DNA from: Candidatus Parcubacteria bacterium
GTDB taxonomy: Bacteria; Patescibacteriota; Patescibacteriia; Patescibacteriales; UBA12075
Assembly: GCA_023139655.1 (NCBI GenBank)
Contig: JAGLNE010000099.1
Coordinates: 1 to 10,314 of the forward strand
Length of the DNA: 10,314 nt
Direction: 5' to 3'
The notes beneath the pieces were generated by a model. The model ran no database searches and was not told where the DNA came from. It saw nothing but the letters and a program-made list of their open reading frames with translations. Made by a program: the position numbers and the translations under genes. Shown in pieces: positions 1-6,695 of the stretch; position 1 is the first letter of the stretch; every line of letters begins with the position of its first letter.

Positions 1-2
1 AA

Positions 3-179
3 GCTTATACGGATTTACAGATGATCGAAACTTTGGGCCAGGCTGAGGCAGAGCGTTTAATGGTTGAAATTGATAAAGTTTTAAAACAATATCAATCATA
101 CGCTAGTGATAGAATTATTGACCAATCACGTTTGCGTCTGCGACCGTTAAAGTCGTTGTGGCACGAAACGCGAAAATAG
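3..179 (+). CDS. 3' end of a coiled-coil family paralog (partial)
   Basis: This is an open frame running in from the window's left edge and ending at TAG; 58 residues are visible and the start lies upstream. I do not know its function. The visible part aligns by eye with the end of the helical core shared by the four downstream paralogs: a segment with MIETL, then an acidic/hydrophobic helix (RLMVEIDKVLKQY), then QSYA, then SRLRLRPLKSLW. These match IDGVLRTYNPYA and IKLRSTEKIW in the 749-residue paralog. The protein stops right after the Trp block, so unlike its neighbours it has no beta-rich C-terminal domain. The next gene starts 24 bases downstream with no terminator between, so the two are probably co-transcribed. 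It may be a short family member or a copy that lost its C-terminal domain. Confidence 0.75.
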   Translation, partial: AYTDLQMIETLGQAEAERLMVEIDKVLKQYQSYASDRIIDQSRLRLRPLKSLWHETRK

Positions 180-203
180 CTTGAAAGGTAAAAGGTGGTG
201 ACA

Positions 204-1283
204 ATGAAGAAAAATATTTTGGTAATTATTTTTTGTTTGCTTAGTCTGATGGCTTGTGATTTTTTGGACGAAGAAAGCCAGAAAGAAAAGCTGCAAAAAC
301 GTTTTGATCGGCTTTCCGGTCTAAACGAAAGACTGGAAAGCAAGCGAGAAGAAATGCTCTCTCTTCACGAGAGTTTTATAGGCGAAATTGATAATCTGAG
401 AGCCGAGATTCAATCTATTACTCAAAAAGAAGAATTAGATTCCTATTCAGAGGCGATTAATCATCCAAGAATCAAATACGACCTAAAGCTTATTCAGCAA
501 AAGCAAGCCTATTTGGTTAAGCTTATGGAATTCCAAAGGGCTTTGTCTCTGGGAGGTGAGGAAGTATTATTCTTGACTCGGAAAATCGAAGGAGATCTTT
601 TGGTGGCTGAAGTTCTTGATCAAAAAAAACTTGATGAATTGATTGAGGAAATCGATTTTGTGATTAATGAGTATTTGCCATATGCCGATGAACTGGTTAT
701 TGGCGTTGATTCAAATGAGCTGGATTCTAAACAAGAAATTTGGGAAGATATTTTAGCCGACAATAATAATCTGAAGCTTGAATCAAAAGAAATTATCAAA
801 AAGGAAAAGTATTTTAATAATTTTCGGATTATTAAAATGATTAAAAATGGTGAAATGGATTTTGATTGGTATTATAATATCCAACATAATGCCTTTGATC
901 TTGAAAGTGATATATGTACAATGACATCTGCACCTGAATTGTTTACAAAATATAGATACAAATACAGTTTACGTGCTGAAAAATTAATATTTATAAAACC
1001 CTTTGTTGTGTTGGGTGTTATTTACACAACTAAAGAGAGTGAAATGGATTTTAATGGAAATGGATTTTTATTAGATTCTAGGGGGGTGAGATATAATCCA
1101 TTATATATTATAGGTGCATATTGGGAAAAAAGATTTGAGCAAAATAGAGTTAGCATTATCAAAGGAGAAGAAAAAAGAGTGTTTTACATTTTTCCCTATA
1201 TTGAGCCTGAAAAATTAAAAAGTGGCGCGTTTACTGGAAGAAAGGGCAAATATTTAACTTTTACATCCAAGGAAGATTCTTAA
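204..1283 (+). CDS. Putative lipoprotein, coiled-coil core plus beta-rich C-terminal domain (paralog 1)
   Basis: 359 residues, function unknown. ATG at 204 is preferred to the GTG at 195 because AAAGGTGG lies five bases upstream of the ATG and the protein then opens with a clean signal: KK, a hydrophobic stretch and LMAC with Cys18, a plausible lipobox. It is probably lipid-anchored and exposed outside the membrane. Residues 25-185 form the family core: charged heptad-like helices, EVLFLTRK at 120-127, YLPYA at 157-161 and QEIW at 177-180. Residues 215-353 are beta-rich, with a DWYY motif at 221-224, an FIKPFVVLGVIY strand at 263-274 and DSRGVRYNPL at 291-300, which resembles the DG-x-x-Y-x-P turn of DUF4352-type Ig-like domains (inference). 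GC falls from 49/120 at bases 301-420 to 33/120 at 841-960, so the two halves have different composition. It sits in an operon with the partial upstream paralog. Confidence 0.85.
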   Translation: MKKNILVIIFCLLSLMACDFLDEESQKEKLQKRFDRLSGLNERLESKREEMLSLHESFIGEIDNLRAEIQSITQKEELDSYSEAINHPRIKYDLKLIQQKQAYLVKLMEFQRALSLGGEEVLFLTRKIEGDLLVAEVLDQKKLDELIEEIDFVINEYLPYADELVIGVDSNELDSKQEIWEDILADNNNLKLESKEIIKKEKYFNNFRIIKMIKNGEMDFDWYYNIQHNAFDLESDICTMTSAPELFTKYRYKYSLRAEKLIFIKPFVVLGVIYTTKESEMDFNGNGFLLDSRGVRYNPLYIIGAYWEKRFEQNRVSIIKGEEKRVFYIFPYIEPEKLKSGAFTGRKGKYLTFTSKEDS

Positions 1284-1360
1284 GAAAACATTGGAAACAA
1301 GTAGATTATTAGAAAGGAGAGTAATAATCGAAATTTTTGTTTATTTTAAAGAATACAAAC

Positions 1361-1397
1361 TAGGCGATACCAAAATAAGGTATCGCCTACTTTTTTT
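1361..1397 (+). terminator. Intrinsic terminator of paralog 1 operon
   Basis: An 11-base perfect stem, TAGGCGATACC (1361-1371) with GGTATCGCCTA (1379-1389), a 7-base loop, then C and seven T. It ends transcription 78 bases after the stop of paralog 1. The same stem recurs in the two later cassettes. Confidence 0.9.
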
Positions 1398-1404
1398 ACT
1401 TAAA

Positions 1405-1433
1405 TTGACAAAAAGAGGCGAATGTTATAGAAT
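1405..1433 (+). promoter_or_regulatory. Promoter for paralog 2
   Basis: A perfect -35 box TTGACA (1405-1410), a 17-base spacer and a -10 box TAGAAT (1428-1433, five of six to consensus). It starts seven bases after the terminator T-run, which makes the downstream gene its own transcription unit. The predicted start near 1440 would give a leader of about 70 bases. A second TTGACA at 1455-1460 is conserved in all three cassettes but has only a poor -10 match 17 bases downstream. Confidence 0.75.
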
Positions 1434-1483
1434 AAAATGTTAGTTAAAGGCTATTTGACAATAGAATAAATTGAAAAATAAAC

Positions 1484-1496
1484 CACTTTAAAAGTG
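1484..1496 (+). promoter_or_regulatory. Leader dyad ahead of the ribosome binding site, copy A
   Basis: CACTTTAAAAGTG is a perfect odd-centred palindrome ending three bases before GGAGG (1500-1504) of paralog 2. It could be a DNA operator or a small RNA hairpin near the Shine-Dalgarno site. Pairing is kept in the third cassette through a paired base change. Confidence 0.55.
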
Positions 1497-1510
1497 ACTG
1501 GAGGTATATC

Positions 1511-2839
1511 ATGGAGAAAAAAAAGAAGCATTTGATAAAGTTATTGACAGGGGCAGCGGTAGGGGCCTTGTTAGCAATTGGGGCTTTCGCTTATTATTTT
1601 TGGTCAACAGGAGAGTGGGACAAGCTTACTTACCAATTTGAATTGAATAAGCTTGGAAACCGTCTTGACAAGGTCAGCACTTTGCATGATAAGCTAACCG
1701 AGAAAAAGAGCGAAATTTCTAGAACCAAAAAAGAGCTGTATGTAAAAATTAAGGAGTATCGCGGAGAGGTCGCAGTGTCAAGCAAGGTCAATGTTCTGGA
1801 TACTTATGCAGAAGCTGAAAAAAATCAGCAAGTTAGGCTGAACTTGGAACTTATTCAAATAAATCTGGCCTATATCGCCAAGCTCAAGCAGACCGAGCAT
1901 GTAATTGCTACGGGTAATAACGAAATTTTATTTCTTAAACGCAAGTTTAAGACAGACTACGAAGTAGCGACAGTTCTTAACCGTGTTGAAATAAGAATTT
2001 TGCTTAAAGAAATAAATTTCGCGATTGAGAAATATATGCCGTTTGCAGGAGAGTTGGTAATAAATACTGACGATATTGAGATGGAGTCGACCCAGAAGAT
2101 TTGGCAAAACATCATTGAAGAAGAAAAACAAAAGCAGAAGGAAGTAAAACAACAGGAGGAGAGAAGAAAAACAGAGGGCAAGCGCTCAATTACTACTGGA
2201 GAAAAAGGAGAGACCAGCCTGCGAGAAAGAATGGGAAATGAGCAATTCCAGAAAAAACTGGCAAATGGTGACTTACTTCAGTATGGCATCATGAGTCCAA
2301 AATGGTATCTTGAAGAAACCGAGAATTCTTTTTTGATTAATACCTTGCATGACGAAGAAGAAAAATGGAAAGGCAAAAAAGATAAGATGATAGCCAGATT
2401 TGACTATATTCTACATGCAGGTGAAAAATATTGCTTGTTTTTCTGCGAAAGTTATTTATTTAAGGGCAGGATAGAAAAGATAATTTTCAAAAAAAATTAT
2501 ACTGTGCTTGGGCTCGTGTTTGTCGCCCAAAAAAATGGTAGGGAATTTGAAGTCTCTGGTAACTCGTGCTCTGCGTATGACAAAAGAGGCGGGCGATATG
2601 TGCCAATATTCGCTAGACTTGAAAGTCTTTCAACTTATAAACAAAGTAGTTATGACGAAGTTCGTTTAAGGAAAGGCTCAGAAATCAGATTATTTGCAAT
2701 TTTTAATGATATGCCATCTGATAAGTTTAGTAATGGTGGCATGCTATGCTTTGATAATGGAGACAAAGGTGATAGTTGCGCCAATTTTAGTTATAACCGG
2801 AAAAAGTCGGCGTATATTACAGATAAATTATATCGATAA
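1511..2839 (+). CDS. Membrane-anchored coiled-coil protein with beta-rich C-terminal domain (paralog 2)
   Basis: 442 residues, function unknown. The start is fixed by GGAGG six bases before the ATG. A basic start (MEKKKKH) and a hydrophobic helix at about 11-31 look like an uncleaved N-terminal anchor, with the rest outside the membrane (inference). The family core spans about 40-202: charged helices, NEILFLKRK at 137-145, MPFAGELVI at 176-184 and QKIW at 195-198. A Lys/Glu/Gln-rich linker follows (203-240). The beta-rich C-terminal domain runs from about 255 to 436, with PKWYLEE at 263-269, the IIFKKNYTVLGLVFV strands at 324-338 and DKRGGRYVP at 357-365. Compared with paralog 1 it has an insert around 280-318 rich in Lys and aromatic residues, with two Cys (308, 312), and further Cys at 353, 413 and 423. 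It has its own promoter upstream and a terminator downstream, so it is monocistronic. Confidence 0.85.
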   Translation: MEKKKKHLIKLLTGAAVGALLAIGAFAYYFWSTGEWDKLTYQFELNKLGNRLDKVSTLHDKLTEKKSEISRTKKELYVKIKEYRGEVAVSSKVNVLDTYAEAEKNQQVRLNLELIQINLAYIAKLKQTEHVIATGNNEILFLKRKFKTDYEVATVLNRVEIRILLKEINFAIEKYMPFAGELVINTDDIEMESTQKIWQNIIEEEKQKQKEVKQQEERRKTEGKRSITTGEKGETSLRERMGNEQFQKKLANGDLLQYGIMSPKWYLEETENSFLINTLHDEEEKWKGKKDKMIARFDYILHAGEKYCLFFCESYLFKGRIEKIIFKKNYTVLGLVFVAQKNGREFEVSGNSCSAYDKRGGRYVPIFARLESLSTYKQSSYDEVRLRKGSEIRLFAIFNDMPSDKFSNGGMLCFDNGDKGDSCANFSYNRKKSAYITDKLYR

Positions 2840-2884
2840 AAAGGAGAAAAATCGATATATTTGTTTATTTTAAAGAATATAAAC

Positions 2885-2924
2885 TAGGCGATACCATTAC
2901 AACCAGGTATCGCCTATTTTTTTT
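2885..2924 (+). terminator. Intrinsic terminator of paralog 2
   Basis: Stem TAGGCGATACC (2885-2895) with GGTATCGCCTA (2906-2916), a 10-base loop and eight T. The stem is identical to that at 1361-1389, while the loop differs in sequence and is three bases longer. Confidence 0.9.
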
Positions 2925-2931
2925 ACTTAAA

Positions 2932-2960
2932 TTGACAAAAAGTGGCGAATGTTATAGGAT
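2932..2960 (+). promoter_or_regulatory. Promoter for paralog 3
   Basis: -35 TTGACA (2932-2937), a 17-base spacer and -10 TAGGAT (2955-2960). TAAAAT follows immediately and could serve as an alternative -10 for a weaker spacing. A second conserved TTGACA lies at 2982-2987. GGAGG at 3027-3031 is the ribosome binding site of the downstream gene. Confidence 0.75.
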
Positions 2961-3010
2961 AAAATGTTAGTTAAGGGTTCATTGACAATAGAATAGAAAG
3001 CAACTTAAAC

Positions 3011-3023
3011 CACTTTAAAAGTG
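3011..3023 (+). promoter_or_regulatory. Leader dyad ahead of the ribosome binding site, copy B
   Basis: CACTTTAAAAGTG, identical to copy A and at the same distance from the start codon (15 bases from the last base of the dyad to the ATG). Confidence 0.55.
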
Positions 3024-3037
3024 ATTGGAGGTATATA

Positions 3038-5287
3038 ATGGAAAAGAAACAGAAGTTATGGATATGGATAGGAATTTTAGCGGTAATGTCGATTATGTTT
3101 ACTCAGTCTGTTTACGCAGAAAAAATTTCGTGGCGTGCTAATTCCGAGGAAAACCAGCTTAGGCAGCAGCTGAAGAAAGTTACTGATCTGCATAATAAAT
3201 TAAACAGTAAAAAAGCTAGCCTGGATACGATCCGTTTGGGTTTTAGAGTAGAGATAAATCGTTATAAGGACGAAATTGTGGCCGCCAAAAGAACGTCCGA
3301 AATTCAAACTTTCGAAGGAGCTTTGTCCGATAACCGGATAAAAAATAATCTGGCGGTTATCCAACAGAGATTAGCCCAAATCAGCAAACTTGAGCAGTAT
3401 ATGTCGGCTATAATCAAGGGCTCGGAAGAATTACTCTTCTACAAACGTTTGATAGCGGGTGAACTCAAGATGACGCAGGCTATGGACAAACATGAAGTGG
3501 CCAGACTGATCTCGGAAATCGATGGCGTACTTCGCACTTATAACCCGTATGCCGACAAGCTCGAAATTAGTACTCACGGGATCAAGTTACGTTCAACCGA
3601 AAAAATCTGGAACGACATTATGAAGGGCGAGCAAAAGAAAGAGAAGGTCATAAAAAAGAAAAAACAAGTGCAAAGAAAAGTAGAAGAAAGAAAAAAGGAA
3701 AAAGTACGACAGGAAAGAAAGAAAAAGAAAGCCGAGCAAGCCCGCCGCAGAACACCAGAGGGTAAATTTTTGTCACTGCTTAAAAAAGGACAATTTTCTT
3801 TTTCATGGTTTAGACAGATCAAAGGAAAAACATTTCATGTTAATTATGAGTCATTAAGTAATGATTCAAAAAATCTACAGCGTGAAATTTATCTGGTCGC
3901 TTTTATTAAACCTTATACCATTATCGGCGTAAATTTTATGAGTAGCAGAAATAAAACTGCTCAGACTGAAGAAGATAAGATAATGGACAACAAAAATAAT
4001 ATCTATCGAGTGAAAGAAAAATATGGTCTTAGGGGCAAAAATCTTAAATATATACGGCTTAGGGGTCATTCAATAAGAAAAATAATGTATATTTTGCCAT
4101 ACATAGTGCCATCCAGATTTGACAACAGCGTCTATTTAGTAGGCAAAGAAGAAAGGTTTTTTGGACGTTTAAAGTTATCCAAGCATCCTTGTGAAGTTAC
4201 TGGCGGTTTTAGGGCTGACTTGGGCGATGCTCCCAGGCGATTTTATGAGCTTCTGAAAAAGGGTACGTTCGCGGAATATTGGTATAAACGGATAAGCCAT
4301 GCCAGGTACAAGGCGGAGAACACAATTGTACAAACGCATCCATCTTATCGTAGAACTATCCTTGATGTCGTTTTTGTGCCTCATAAATGCGTTGTACTTG
4401 AAGTTTTAGTGAATACTTGTGGAAGTAGTAGAGGTTTAATACAGGATTCGCTAACAAATGTAGTTATTGAAGATGATCGAGGAATAAAATATCGTCCCTT
4501 GCAAGTGTTTAAAAAAGGGCAGAATAGGAGCATAGCAAAGCTATACGCGAAGACGAGCAAATATAAAATTTTTGAAGAATTGTATTATGTTATTTTCAGC
4601 TATATCAACCCTGAGTATTTAAGAAACGGAAACTATTACGGCGGCGGCGGCGCGCAGGTATCATTTAGTTTGCCGGGAATATCCAAGGCGCAAGTAAGCA
4701 AGCCGCGCATAAAAAAGAAACAAGCGAAAGTCAAAGCTAAATCTACCAAGCCGAGCTCCAAGAAAAAAGGCGATTTTCGTTCTCTTAATAACGAAGGTAT
4801 ACAGCTTTATAAGGCGAAAAAATATCAGGCAGCATTGAAAAAATTCAGGGAAGCCGAAAAGCTAAGGCCTAATTCCGGTGTATTGCAGAATAATATTTGC
4901 CATACCTTAATAAAACTTGGGAAAATCGAATCGGCTCAAGCGGCTTTTGATAAAGCCTGGCTTTGTGGAAGTAAAAACGTGTTAAACGCGAATAATATAG
5001 CCGTTGCTTTGGCGAAAAAAAACCGGCATCAAGAAGCAATAGAATACTATCTAAAAGCCATTAAGCTTGATACAAGTGATGGTCAAATTCATTTTAATAT
5101 AGCTGAGTCATATTACACTTTGCGTGAATACCACAAAGCAACACATCATTACGAGCTGGTATTAGCTTATAATAAGGAAAGTAATCAAGTCTATGATAAA
5201 TTAATGAAATCATATTTAAGACTTAAAAAAGTAAGTGAATACCGTGAAACAAAAAAAAGATATAAGGAGTATAGAAATAAACAATAA
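3038..5287 (+). CDS. Large paralog 3: coiled-coil core, two beta-rich domains and TPR repeats
   Basis: 749 residues, the largest family member, function unknown. The N-terminus has a basic start, a hydrophobic helix at about 7-25 and VYA-E at 25-28, a possible signal peptidase cleavage site. The family core is at about 35-195 (ELLFYKR 131-137, YNPYA 168-172, EKIW 188-191). A strongly basic Lys/Arg helix follows (199-238). Two copies of the C-terminal domain come next: about 245-380 (SWF, FIKPYTIIGVNF, MYILPYIVPSRF) and about 400-545 (YWYKRI, VVLEVLVNTCG, DDRGIKYRPL, VIFSYINPEYL). A Lys/Ser linker (550-578) leads to about four TPR units (580-613, 614-647, 648-681, 682-715) and a partial fifth. 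TPRs bind protein partners, so this member may be a scaffold for the family (inference). Single gene between its own promoter and terminator. Confidence 0.87.
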   Translation: MEKKQKLWIWIGILAVMSIMFTQSVYAEKISWRANSEENQLRQQLKKVTDLHNKLNSKKASLDTIRLGFRVEINRYKDEIVAAKRTSEIQTFEGALSDNRIKNNLAVIQQRLAQISKLEQYMSAIIKGSEELLFYKRLIAGELKMTQAMDKHEVARLISEIDGVLRTYNPYADKLEISTHGIKLRSTEKIWNDIMKGEQKKEKVIKKKKQVQRKVEERKKEKVRQERKKKKAEQARRRTPEGKFLSLLKKGQFSFSWFRQIKGKTFHVNYESLSNDSKNLQREIYLVAFIKPYTIIGVNFMSSRNKTAQTEEDKIMDNKNNIYRVKEKYGLRGKNLKYIRLRGHSIRKIMYILPYIVPSRFDNSVYLVGKEERFFGRLKLSKHPCEVTGGFRADLGDAPRRFYELLKKGTFAEYWYKRISHARYKAENTIVQTHPSYRRTILDVVFVPHKCVVLEVLVNTCGSSRGLIQDSLTNVVIEDDRGIKYRPLQVFKKGQNRSIAKLYAKTSKYKIFEELYYVIFSYINPEYLRNGNYYGGGGAQVSFSLPGISKAQVSKPRIKKKQAKVKAKSTKPSSKKKGDFRSLNNEGIQLYKAKKYQAALKKFREAEKLRPNSGVLQNNICHTLIKLGKIESAQAAFDKAWLCGSKNVLNANNIAVALAKKNRHQEAIEYYLKAIKLDTSDGQIHFNIAESYYTLREYHKATHHYELVLAYNKESNQVYDKLMKSYLRLKKVSEYRETKKRYKEYRNKQ

Positions 5288-5314
5288 TTTTGTTTATTAA
5301 AAAAATGTATGCTA

Positions 5315-5351
5315 AGGCGATACCGTATAACCAGGTATCGCCTATTTTTTT
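5315..5351 (+). terminator. Intrinsic terminator of paralog 3
   Basis: Stem AGGCGATACC (5315-5324) with GGTATCGCCT (5334-5343), a 9-base loop, then A and seven T. It lies 28 bases after the stop codon. Confidence 0.9.
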
Positions 5352-5358
5352 ACTTAAT

Positions 5359-5397
5359 TTGACAAAATTTGACAAAAAACAGCGAACGTTATAGGAT
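5359..5397 (+). promoter_or_regulatory. Promoter for paralog 4 operon, with doubled -35 box
   Basis: Two TTGACA boxes ten bases apart (5359-5364 and 5369-5374). The second is 17 bases from TAGGAT (5392-5397) and matches the position used in the other cassettes. A further conserved TTGACA is at 5419-5424. It should drive paralog 4 and the two membrane protein genes after it, since no terminator is visible until 7918. Confidence 0.75.
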
Positions 5398-5447
5398 AAA
5401 ATGTTAGTTAAGGGTTCATTGACAATAGAATAGAAAGCAATTTAAAC

Positions 5448-5460
5448 TACCTTAAAGGTG
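5448..5460 (+). promoter_or_regulatory. Leader dyad with compensatory changes, copy C
   Basis: TACCTTAAAGGTG at the site where A and B read CACTTTAAAAGTG. The fourth base changes T to C while its partner, the tenth, changes A to G, so pairing is kept. The outermost pair becomes T-G. GGAGG follows at 5464-5468. Confidence 0.55.
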
Positions 5461-5474
5461 ATTGGAGGTATATT

Positions 5475-6662
5475 ATGGAAAAGAAACAGAAGTTATGGAT
5501 ATGGATAGGGGTAGTATTGGCGGGTTGGCTGGTAATCGGATTTGCTATATATAATTTTTTGCCGGAGGGAACGTGGGAAAAGATACAAAATCAGGGGAAA
5601 AAATTTATCAGCTTAGATAAGGTTGATATTTTCCAGGGAAGGCTTAGCAAAGAAAAAATCCAGAAAAAAATTAACGATTTAGAGGATTTGCAGGAAAAGA
5701 TATTTGAGAAAAAGGAACAAGTGACTTCTTTGCAATCAAAATATAAAAATCAGATTATTGATTTAAAAAAGGAAGTTTCTACTTTGCAGACCAGAAACAA
5801 GATAGATGCCTATTCCCGAGCGATTGAACATCCGCGGATAAGACATAATCTCGTATTAATGCAAAAAAAGCTAGCTTACCTGGAGAAACTTAATCAGATA
5901 AACGTCCGCTTGATTTATGGCAATGAGGAGCTTATTTATTTACAACGGGATGCTCAGACCGACATTGACATGGTTGAAGTTATAGACGAAAAATTTATCA
6001 AGGAACTGCTTGATCGAATCGATAAGGCAATAGCTGAATATCTGCCTGATGCCGGAAAATTGTATATCGACGCTAGTGATATTGAGCTAAAAAGTCAGGA
6101 GGAAATTTGGCAAGAAATTCTTCAAGCTAGTCAAGGCGCCGTGCTCGACCAGACGAGTAAGCAGCTTAAAACCGCAGAAAATGTTTCTTCACCGGGAAAA
6201 GACAAAATTGTCCAAGGGATAGAGAACGATCGTTTTGACATTAATTGGTACATGGATGCTAAGATCAATGCATTTGATGTCACAGTACATAAAACATGGG
6301 CAACCAATCTTTATGATATGAGCATAGAAAAGATTGTGTTTATAGGTTCTTATGTAATTGTTGGTGTTACATTTACCGGGCGTAAATATGACTATGATAA
6401 GTGGTTTGATACCCGGGGAGATAGACCCAGAATTAGCAGACAAGATTTGGATGATTATAATACTGACTATGATTGTATAAAATATTTTAACTTGGTTTAT
6501 GATAAAACAAGAAATAGATTTATGGTAAAAATAAGAAAGAATAAAGTTACCAGAGCTATTTTTGTATATCAAGATATTTCTCCAAAATATTTTTCTGATC
6601 ATTATTGTTATCTTCATTTTTGGGATAATGAGAAAATCAGATTTACAATTAATGTTGATTGA
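5475..6662 (+). CDS. Membrane-anchored coiled-coil protein with diverged C-terminal domain (paralog 4)
   Basis: 395 residues, function unknown. Its first 35 bases are identical to those of paralog 3 (MEKKQKLWIWIG), after which the membrane helix differs (about 8-29). The family core is at about 55-217: coiled-coil helices 60-105, RNKIDAYSRAIEHPRIRHNL 107-126, EELIYLQRD 151-159, YLPDAGKLYI 189-198 and EEIW 209-212. A short Ser/Lys linker precedes the beta-rich domain at about 250-394 (INWYMDA 256-262, KIVFIGSYVIVGVTF 286-300, FDTRGDR 311-317, AIFVYQDISPKYF 361-373). Here the segment after the DTRGD turn is rich in Asp and Tyr (318-342) and lacks the Y-x-P seen in the other copies. GC falls from 72/180 (bases 5821-5880 and 5941-6060) to 39/180 (6481-6660). 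It heads an operon: the next gene starts 33 bases later without a terminator. Confidence 0.85.
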   Translation: MEKKQKLWIWIGVVLAGWLVIGFAIYNFLPEGTWEKIQNQGKKFISLDKVDIFQGRLSKEKIQKKINDLEDLQEKIFEKKEQVTSLQSKYKNQIIDLKKEVSTLQTRNKIDAYSRAIEHPRIRHNLVLMQKKLAYLEKLNQINVRLIYGNEELIYLQRDAQTDIDMVEVIDEKFIKELLDRIDKAIAEYLPDAGKLYIDASDIELKSQEEIWQEILQASQGAVLDQTSKQLKTAENVSSPGKDKIVQGIENDRFDINWYMDAKINAFDVTVHKTWATNLYDMSIEKIVFIGSYVIVGVTFTGRKYDYDKWFDTRGDRPRISRQDLDDYNTDYDCIKYFNLVYDKTRNRFMVKIRKNKVTRAIFVYQDISPKYFSDHYCYLHFWDNEKIRFTINVD

Positions 6663-6695
6663 TAAATAAATACCGCAACAAAAGGAGTGTGAAAA

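Larger units (their letters stand above)
1337..1510 (+). repeat. Intergenic cassette, copy A
   Basis: First of three near-copies of one intergenic unit (the others are at 2861-3037 and 5290-5474). In order it holds a TTGTTTATT stretch, a terminator hairpin, a TTGACA promoter, a leader with a second TTGACA, a short dyad, GGAGG and the start codon. From the first base of the promoter's TTGACA to the ATG is exactly 106 bases, as in copies B and C. Copy A is the most divergent in the leader (ATTGAAAAATAAAC where B and C read AGAAAGCAA). Confidence 0.85.
2861..3037 (+). repeat. Intergenic cassette, copy B
   Basis: Second copy of the terminator-promoter-leader unit. From base 2951 to 3072, which runs 35 bases into the following gene, it matches copy C (5388-5509) with only five differences in 122 aligned bases and no gap. 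Upstream, the TTGTTTATTTTAAAGAATA stretch and the terminator stem match copy A. Confidence 0.88.
5290..5474 (+). repeat. Intergenic cassette, copy C
   Basis: Third copy of the unit. It is longer than A and B mainly because TTTGACAAAA is duplicated just upstream of the promoter. The distance from the proximal TTGACA to the ATG is still exactly 106 bases. Its leader carries the paired base changes in the dyad. Confidence 0.87.

Noticed and set aside
195..203. GTG start at 195 for paralog 1 (and GTG at 8046 for the transglutaminase-like gene)
   Set aside because: Both fall within the Shine-Dalgarno stretch of a better-spaced ATG downstream.
1361..1433. Hairpin plus leader as a riboswitch
   Set aside because: The hairpin lies upstream of the promoter and ends in a T-run, so it terminates the previous gene and is not part of the downstream leader. 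No known riboswitch core is visible.
3574..3822. Cys/Phe-rich open frame on the - strand
   Set aside because: It is simply the complement of the Lys/Arg-rich AAG/AAA codon run in paralog 3.
1337..5474. Three direct repeats with palindromic cores as a CRISPR array or insertion sequence remnants
   Set aside because: The copies are more than 1.3 kb apart with full genes between them, and the palindromes read as terminators followed by promoters. There is no transposase and no terminal repeat.
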